DNA of 64,000 nucleotides from Diplodia intermedia (Eukaryota > Ascomycota > Dothideomycetes > Botryosphaeriales > Botryosphaeriaceae): contig JAKEKT010000008.1 in NCBI GenBank assembly GCA_021495925.1, positions 62,001-126,000 of the forward strand. Direction: 5' to 3'. The notes beneath the pieces were generated by a model. That model was not told the origin of the DNA and searched no databases. It was given only the letters and a program-made list of their open reading frames with translations. Shown in pieces: positions 57,010 through 64,000 of this stretch (position 1 is its first letter; every line of letters starts with the position of its first letter). The position numbers and the translations under genes were made by a program.

Positions 57010-57017
57010 AAAAAAAA
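57010..57017 (-). terminator. Pol III terminator (T8) of tRNA-Asn
   Basis: Eight A on the plus strand, read as T8 two bases after the tRNA 3' end on the minus strand. Confidence 0.75.
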
Positions 57018-57018
57018 T

Positions 57019-57135
57019 CTCTCCCGGACAGGCTTGAACTGTCAACCTCCTGATTGCAATAGATATCAACCCGCCTTTCAGCGTCTGAATATCTTTATAA
57101 CAGTCAGACGCGCTAGCCAATTGCGCCACGGAAGA
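57019..57135 (-). tRNA. tRNA-Asn (GTT) with 43-nt intron
   Basis: Read on the minus strand: acceptor TCTTCCG (57135-57129) pairs with CGGGAGA (57026-57020) with one G:U, then G73, the Asn identity base. D arm is GCGC..GCGC, anticodon stem TCTGA with TCAGG, and anticodon GTT is at 57101-57099 in loop CTGTTA. The intron at 57055-57097 lies at the usual 37/38 site. T arm is GACAG/TTCAAGC/CTGTC. Box A TGGCGCAATTGG is complementary to 57117-57128 and box B GTTCAAGCC to 57031-57039. An Ile-TAT reading was considered but does not fit the loop. Confidence 0.92.
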
Positions 57136-58475
57136 CGAAGTCTTGGAATCCAACCCTTTGATTGGAGTGGCTTGAGATGTCAAACATTTTGCAGATTGAG
57201 TTTATGAAGTAAAAAAAAAAATTTCAACGTCCGCCGTCCGACCAGATTGCATGAGCCGTGCGCCTATCTCGGACCCTGCGTGCTGTTTGCAGTGACGGAG
57301 GCTGGGGAGGCTGGTTCGGAACATGTGAAAACGGGAGCGATCGACGGAGCCGGAGGACTCTACACCGAGCGGGCATTTGAGTGGCTAGCTAACTTTGGTA
57401 ACGGCAGCGCCTGACGCAGGCACTGGCATGAGGCTGCGCCGGCGCAATCACTCCAAAACACACGGAGGCGCAATGTCGGCTGGGCGCATAAGAGGCGCGA
57501 AAGCGATGAGCGGTACAGCGCAGCGTGGCGGAGGTGATTGGCGGCGCATGATGAAGCAGCGATCCGCCGTAGCGGCCGTATGAAGCATTTTGCCGGACGA
57601 TAGCCACAGACGGACGCGCGGTGGTGAGTTTTCAAAGGGCGCGATCAAGAAAGGCGGTAAGGAACGAAGGCCGAAGTGGGCCAGAGGGCAAGCGCGGCTC
57701 CCTGGGCTCCATTCCGCTCCACCACTTTCGCCACATCATGACCACGCCGGGGCCGGTCAGAGAGGCTCGCTGCCCGCCGGCAGCTGAGCCGCCTTGACTA
57801 ATCAGGCGCCCAGTTCTTGGTGTCGTCCTTCCCCCACAGTCCGCTAGCGATGACCTGGGGAAATGCTCACGAGCGCGTCTTCTCCAGGTCCACATGACCG
57901 GCGTGCGACGAGGATCCGGTGCCTGGTGACGCTCGATCGGAGGACCCTAGACGGGGCAGGCGGCGCCGCCGCTGCAGGCCGCAGGGCCCCAACGGTGCTT
58001 GGTGCTGGAGCTGCGGGCGGCGGCGTGGAGAGAGGTGCCGCGCTAGGGCGCTGCGTTCAGCGAACGGGTGGCTCTGCGATGGAGCGCGCAACGCACCCAG
58101 CCCCAATCGCCCCATACCGGCCGCGCAGAGAGAGGGCTTGGAGGAAATTTCACGTAGCGCAAGCGATCCACTGCAGACAGGCAAATCAGGCGTGTCCACG
58201 CTTTGGCGGTCTGTCGCTGTACGATGATGCTGCTCTAGCCGTTGATAGAGATCGCCGCAGGCCCCCAGCCGGCCGGCGTGCGCCGCCATTCGCGGCCGGA
58301 GACATGCCCTGGTCGTGTCTCCCCAGCTCGCAGCTGCTCCGGCTCTTGCCAGTGATCCCAACTTGCTTTGCCAGCCTAGCACACTACTCGTACAGCACCC
58401 GACCACGCACTCGTTCGTTTTCTTCAATGCCCGTGATCCACTGGCCCTGCTTGGCTCCACCGAACAGACTAACAG
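57136..58475. other. Intergenic, 5' region of the sugar transporter
   Basis: GC-rich. The first exon with the true start codon of the sugar transporter may lie here, but I could not fix it. Open frames (for example 57863-58525) have no domain. Confidence 0.45.
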
Positions 58476-60970
58476 CCGCCTGCGGACCCTGTGCGCGAGA
58501 CGTCAGCGGGCCTTCTCGCACCTAGACCTGCTACACCCGATATCGTGGAGAGGGCTGCTCCAACTCAGCCCAACCCCGTCAAGATTCCCTCTTCAAGTCG
58601 CCGACCCGCCAACATCCCCCTCCACACGTTGTCGTCGTCACGTTCTTCCACCGACGAAAAGCGTGGCCGCCGCCATTCCAACAGCGGCTCCGAGCACTCG
58701 GATCTCGACTCTCTGTGGAGCGACACAGGCGATCTCGTCGACCAGCTCGGCGAGGAGGAGGATCCCTTGCAGGCACGGCTTCGCCAATCGCAGGAATTTG
58801 GACCCTCATCCGTCCCGCACCGCCGGCACCCACACCACGTTCATTACGCCGACGAGAGCGAGAAACCTAGTCGCATTCGAAAGGAGGACATAGAGATCCC
58901 TAACATCCGCCGCCCGCTCGCTGGCCGTGGAGAACGGTACGTCGACGCGCCCGCGACGACGGCTCGCAAACACCACGCCGACCGCTGTGCTGACGCCCCT
59001 TCAGGTTTCTCGCCGCCATCATGGCCCCTAATGATGGCCCCTCCCGTATGCACGGATTGCACGGGAAGAAGTTGATGTACGTGTCGTCCCAGGCGGTCCT
59101 GCCGACCGACCGCACTCGCCTGCATTGCTGGGCACGCTGCTGACAATGGATGCACAGCTACTTCACGAGTGTATTCGTTTCATTAGGAGTGTTCCTGTTC
59201 GGTTACGACCAAGGCGTTATGTCCGGTATCATCACGTATGTTTTGCAGCCCCGACAGCCCCCCCGCGAGCTCGACTGACACCAGGTGCTTCCTGCAGGGG
59301 ATCGTATTTCAAAAACCAGTTCGACCAGCCCACTCGAGCCCAGATCGGCACAATGGTGGCCATTCTCGAAGTCGGTGCTTTCATCGCCTCCGTGGCCGTC
59401 GGAAAGATAGGAGATCTTATCGGACGCCGGCGTACAATTCTATACGGATCCTTGATATTCGTGGTGGGCGGCTTTTTCCAGACTTTCGCCAATACCCTGG
59501 CCATGATGATGGTTGGTAGGATCATTGCCGGTCTGGGTGTTGGTGCTCTGTCCACCATCGTGCCCGTCTATCAGTCTGAGATCTCCCCGCCCCACAACCG
59601 CGGCAAGTTGGCTTGCGTCGAGTTTACCGGCAACATCTGCGGTTACGCCGCTAGTGTCTGGGTCGATTATTTCTGCAGCTACATCAAGAACAACTGGGCA
59701 TGGCGTATTCCGTTGCTCATGCAGTGCGTCATGGGCAGCTTGCTCGCGCTGGGCAGTCTGGTGATCTGCGAATCTCCCAGGTAGTTCTTCCAAAGGCGTA
59801 TTCGGCACGAGATACTAATTTTCGATAGATGGCTTCTTGACCATGACCATGACGAGGAAGGTATTGTGGTTATCGCCAACTTGTACGGCAAGGGCGACAT
59901 CCACAACCCCAAGGCCCGCGACGAATACCGCGAGATCAAGATGAACGTCTTGATTCAACGCCAGGAGGGCGAGCGTTCCTACAGCGACATGTTCAAGAGG
60001 TACTACAAGCGTGTCTTCATCGCCATGTCCGCGCAGGGTCTCGCGCAGCTGAACGGCATCAACGTTATTTCGTACTACGCCCCACTGGTGTTCGAGCAAG
60101 CTGGCTGGGTCGGACGCGATGCTATCCTCATGACCGGCATCAACGGCCTGAGCTACCTCGCCTGCACGATTCCGCCGTGGTACCTGGTCGACAGCTGGGG
60201 CCGCCGCCCGATCTTGCTTGGTGGAGCTCTTCTGATGATTGTTTCTCTGTCGATGATTTCGTATTTCATCTACCTCGACCTCCCGGCCTGGACACCGCGT
60301 ATGGTCGTCATCTTCGTCATGATCTACAACGGCGCGTTCGGAGCGTCCTGGGGCCCAATCCCCTGGCTCTACCCGCCCGAGATCCTGCCGCTCAGCATTC
60401 GTGCCAAGGGTGCTTCCCTCAGCACTGCTACCAACTGGGCCTTCAACTGGCTGGTTGGTGAGCTGACTCCCATCCTCCAAGAGGCGATTCAGTGGCGGTT
60501 GTACCTTCTGCACGCGTTCTTCTGCGCGGTCAGTTTCGTTGTTGGTAAGTTTGGCTGCCCAATCACCGAGACTCTGGTTCTGACACCCAACAGTTTGGTT
60601 CATTTACCCCGAGACGGCCAATGTTCGCCTGGAGGATATGAACAGTCTTTTCGGAGATGCCACATCGCAGATGCCCACGCCCGCGACCCTGGCCGAAGCA
60701 GAGTCGCTCTTCAGCGGCCACGGCTCGCCCGTGCCGTCGCTGGATATCCGCCGCGGTGTCGGCGCCGACAATGCCATTCCCGGCCTTGACATCAACCCGC
60801 CGTCGGTGCCGGTCGAGGGCGGCAAGCCGAAGTTCTCGAAGCCCGAATCCGACGATCGGTCCGAAGGCGTCGGAGGCTGGATCTCGAACTTGGTCAAGCG
60901 CTCCAAGGGCAACGGCGAGGGAGACAGTCAAAGCGGCAGCTACAGACGCGTCAACCAGGATGACGATTAG
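58476..60970 (+). CDS. MFS sugar transporter with long acidic N-terminus
   Basis: Exons to 58936, then 59005-59076, 59158-59235, 59298-59780, 59829-60544, 60594-60970; about 728 residues are covered. The N-terminal 150 residues are Ser/Asp/Glu-rich (SDLDSLWSDTGDLVDQLGEE). The sugar-porter core follows: FVSLGVFLFGYDQGVMSGII, IGDLIGRRRTILYG, VPVYQSEISPPHNRGKLACV, CESPRWLLDHDHDEEG, LNGINVISYYAPLVFEQAG, and GASWGPIPWLYPPEILPLS, with YPETANVRLEDM at the end of helix 12. This is a plasma-membrane hexose-type carrier of the proton-symporter superfamily; the substrate cannot be told. The start is uncertain. Frame 58476 onward follows a stop at 58470-58472 with no ATG before the Met in AAIMAPNDG (exon 2), so a small upstream exon or a non-AUG start is needed if the leader is real. 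Confidence 0.85.
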
Positions 60971-61740
60971 AAGCATTGATTGATTGATTTGAGTGTAATG
61001 AAAGCCGTCCGGAATGCGGATTGCACACGCACAACGATAGAATTTCATGCGGGCGCACTGGGATCATCATACAGCCTTGCATGTCAAAGGCACAGACGGG
61101 CAAGAACGCAGCGGCGGATGGGGACTGTTTGGTGTCGTTTTGTTTTTTCGCTTCAGAAGGTTGCATGTTTCAAGGCTGTTTGGCGGAGTAGAGTGCGGCT
61201 CTGCAGTGGCTCGAGCCACGTCCCGCAGGCGCCGGAGCCTCCAGTTGGTTTTTATGTATGTACATCAGCGGGACATAGGGATACAGAATCGAGCCATTGG
61301 CAGGACCATTGATGGCATGCACCTTGCGTGCGCGCAGCCAATCGGCGGCGCCCGCGTGCCTCGGAAGGGCGCTGATGTTCGTTTTTTTGGGGGCGCAGCT
61401 GGTGGAAAAGACACGCTGGCCAGAGTGCCAAAGCTCCGCGCCGACGCGCACCCGCCCCCTTGCCGCGCCGAGGATCGCCGGCCGCGTATGAAAAGTCCAC
61501 GGCCTGCCCGTGCTATTTCGAGCGCCGCTTCCCCTGCTCCGCTCAACTTGGCTTGCGAATCACGGCGAGCATCGCGCCTGGAGCTTCGCATCCTCCGCCG
61601 CTGCACCTTCCCTCTTCTTTCCCTCCTTTGCGACATCCTTTGACCTGCCCAAACCGTCTTTCCAACGATACTCTCGCCCGCACGGCTCTCAGCTCAGCTC
61701 AGCTCCGCCGCGAGCTTCCTGAGGGGTTGACGTAGACACC
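60971..61740. other. Intergenic between sugar transporter and pmt2
   Basis: No gene recognised. The region before 61741 is CT-rich (61600-61680), as expected of a core promoter. The start-codon context is GACACCATGG. Confidence 0.5.
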
Positions 61741-64000
61741 ATGGCGTCGCAAGGCTATGCCACCGGTGCCGACCAGCAGGCCGACGCCCTGCGCCGGAGG
61801 AACGTTGCCAATGGCGAGGGCCAGACCGACTTGATCAGCCCGCAGACTGAGGAGAAGGTCAAGCAGAAGGTAAGCTCCCGCCCGCAAAGCTCCACTTGGA
61901 GCTTTGGCTCCCAAGACCAACGAGCTGATCAGCCCATGCACCTGCAGACCAAATCCGTTCTCGACACCATCGACGAGTATGAATTCATTTGGGCGCCCAT
62001 CCTGTTCACCGCCGCCGCCTTCTTCACCCGCATGTACAAGATCGGTCTTTCGAACATAGTGACCTGGGACGAAGCTCAGTAAGCGTCCCTCTGCGGACCG
62101 CCGCTCAATTGGATGGCAGTTACTCCTGCTGACGATAACCCTACAGCTTTGGCAAGTTCGGATCCCACTACCTCAAGCGCGAATTCTATTTCGATGTCCA
62201 CCCGCCGCTCGGGAAAATGCTGGTTGGCCTCTCGGGCTACCTGGCCGGCTACAACGGATCCTTTGAGTTCAAGTCCGGCGAAACCTACCCCGAGGAGCTT
62301 AACTACACCTTCATGCGTGGCTTCAACTCGACCTTCGGTGCTCTCTGCGTCCCGCTGGCCTACTACACCGCCAAGGAGCTGAACTTCCGCAAGCCGGCGT
62401 GCTGGCTGGCCGCGCTGATGGTTCTGTGCGACAACTCCCTCGCGACCATCAGCAGGTTCATCCTCCTCGACTCGATGCTCTTGTTCTTTACCTTCACCAC
62501 CGTCTTCTGCTGGGCCAAGTTCCACCGCCTCCAGCACGATCCCTTCTCGCCGGAGTGGGGCCTCTGGCTCATGCTCTGCGGTGTTTCGATTGGTTGCGTT
62601 TGCAGTGTCAAATGGGTTGGTTTCTTCGCTACTGCTCTGGTTGGCCTGTACACTATCGAGGACCTCTGGAACAAGTTTGGAGACCTTAGGATGCCCAAGG
62701 TTGAGCTTGCGGCCCACCTCGGTTTCCGTGTCTTTTCGCTCATCATGATTCCTCTGATGGTCTACCTTTTTTCGTTCTGGCTCCACTTCTTGATCCTGGA
62801 GAACAGCGGTCCCGGCGACGCTCAGATGAGCTCGCTCTTCCAGGCCAACCTCCGCGGTACCGAGGTTGGAAAGGACAGCCCTCTTGAGCTTGCCATCGGA
62901 TCTCGCGCTACCATTAAGAACATGGGCTACGGCGGTGGTCTCCTCCACTCGCACGTTCAGACCTATCCCGAAGGTTCTCAGCAGCAGCAGGTTACTTGCT
63001 ACCACCACAAGGATGCTAACAACGATTGGTTCATTTACCCTAACCGCTACGATCCGGAGTACGTTGTTGGCGAGGAACCCATGAGATACCCCCGTGACGG
63101 CAGCACCATCCGCCTGATTCACGCCCAGACCGGTCGTAACCTCCACTCGCACCAGATTGCTGCTCCTGTCACCAAGGCCGACTGGGAAGTCTCGTCCTAC
63201 GGAAACGTAACAATCGGCGATAGCAAGGACCACTGGATTATCGAGGTTGTTAACGACGCTGCCACTCGCGACTACTCGAAGATCAGGACTTTGACCACTT
63301 CCTTCCGCCTAAAGCACCCCGACCTTGGCTGCTACCTCCGCGCTGGCAACGTCAACCTTCCTCAGTGGGGTTTCAAGCAGATTGAGGTGACCTGCACCAA
63401 GACCAACAACCCCAGGGACGTGTACACCCACTGGAACGTCGAGAGTCACTGGAATGACAGGCTGCCTGCTGGTGACCCCGGTGCCTACAAGTCACCTTTC
63501 TTCCGTGACTTTATTCACCTTAACGTCGCCATGATGACTTCTAACAACGCTCTTGTCCCTGACCCGGACAAGCAGGACGATCTTGCCTCCGCGCCCTGGC
63601 AGTGGCCCATTCTTCACGTCGGCCTGCGCATGTGCGGCTGGGGTGACGACAGTAAGTTGATTTTCCCGGCTCGTGGTTTCACTCTGCTGACATATCTGTA
63701 GCCGTCAAATACTTCCTTCTTGGAAACCCCTTCGTCTACTGGGCTTCCACCGCTTCTCTTGGCGCTGTTGGCCTTGTCGTCGCTTGGTACCTGATCCGTT
63801 GGCAGCGTGGATACAATGAACTCAAGCCTGCGGAAATCGACCAGATCCACTACTCCGGCATCTATCCCATCATCGGCTGGTTCCTCCACTACTTCCCCTT
63901 CGTTGCCATGGCCCGTGTTACATACGTTCACCATTATTTCCCGGCCCTCTACTTCGCCATCCTCTCCTTCTCGTTCTTGGTCGATTGGTTCACCAGGAAC
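61741..64000 (+). CDS. Protein O-mannosyltransferase, PMT2 type (partial, 3' end outside window)
   Basis: Exons 61741-61869, 61948-62078, 62147-63651, and 63702 onward to beyond the window. After a hydrophilic N-terminus, TWDEAHFGKFGSHYLKREFY (split over intron 2) carries the Asp-Glu pair that starts the catalytic luminal loop, and FDVHPPLGKMLVGLSGYLAG follows. Several membrane helices and three MIR motifs come next (GLLHSHVQTYP, RNLHSHQIAAPV, LKHPDLGCYLRAG with CTKTN), then further helices. PMTs attach mannose from dolichol-phosphate-mannose to Ser/Thr of secreted proteins in the ER. NMGYGGGLLHSHVQ and the overall sequence point to the PMT2 subfamily, which usually pairs with PMT1. Ser/Thr-rich secretory proteins such as that at 958-1608 are the kind of client it modifies. 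Confidence 0.93.

Overview
The window is nuclear DNA of a filamentous ascomycete (Pezizomycotina; Dothideomycetes is a guess). Genes lie on both strands and carry many short introns of about 47-127 nt with GTRNGY donors, CTAAC/CTGAC branch sites and YAG acceptors. The families present are typical of mould genomes: Zn2Cys6 regulator, HET, NACHT/ankyrin, hybrid histidine kinase, VTC, PMT and fungal mitochondrial carriers. All exon joins were read by eye from splice motifs and reading-frame continuity. Every multi-exon model closes in frame, but none is supported by RNA.

Layout. 1-3 kb: a secreted protein made of LEAR-terminated 16-residue repeats, then an intron-containing tRNA-Tyr. 3.2-16.4 kb: a Zn2Cys6 regulator resembling ARO80, a DAL5-like MFS permease facing an isocitrate lyase/PEP mutase-family enzyme across a shared 640-bp promoter, a tail-anchored Nudix hydrolase, and a serine-rich membrane protein. 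16.4-22.3 kb: a gene-poor accessory stretch with an unrecognised ORF remnant, a 476-bp element with inverted ends, a small repeat-protein gene cut by one in-frame stop, and a decayed gene. 22.3-32 kb: a HET-domain gene bracketed by related repeats, a GT8-like relic, and a 1656-residue PNP-NACHT-ankyrin NOD-like receptor. This looks like an allorecognition or immunity island. 33-64 kb: core genes, namely VTC2-type polyphosphate polymerase subunit, hybrid histidine kinase, Abp2, a peroxisomal adenine-nucleotide carrier, an initiator tRNA-Met, a Seb1/Nrd1-type termination factor, mitochondrial citrate synthase, the YHM2 citrate carrier, tRNA-Asn, an MFS sugar transporter, and a PMT2-type O-mannosyltransferase cut by the window end.

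Functional links. Citrate synthase and the YHM2 citrate/2-oxoglutarate carrier are neighbours on the same strand, so citrate production and citrate export are encoded side by side. The MFS permease and the lyase are divergent neighbours, which suggests a small uptake-plus-catabolism unit. HET and NLR genes lie together among repeats.

The most unusual observation is the initiator tRNA-Met gene at 47488-47614. Its D-arm is interrupted between tRNA positions 24 and 25 by a 55-nt insert with full spliceosomal intron signals (GTAAGA, CACTAAC, TAG). Removing it restores a textbook initiator tRNA. The window's other two tRNA genes (Tyr, Asn) have introns at the canonical 37/38 site. The second most unusual item is the LEAR-repeat secreted precursor at 958-1608.
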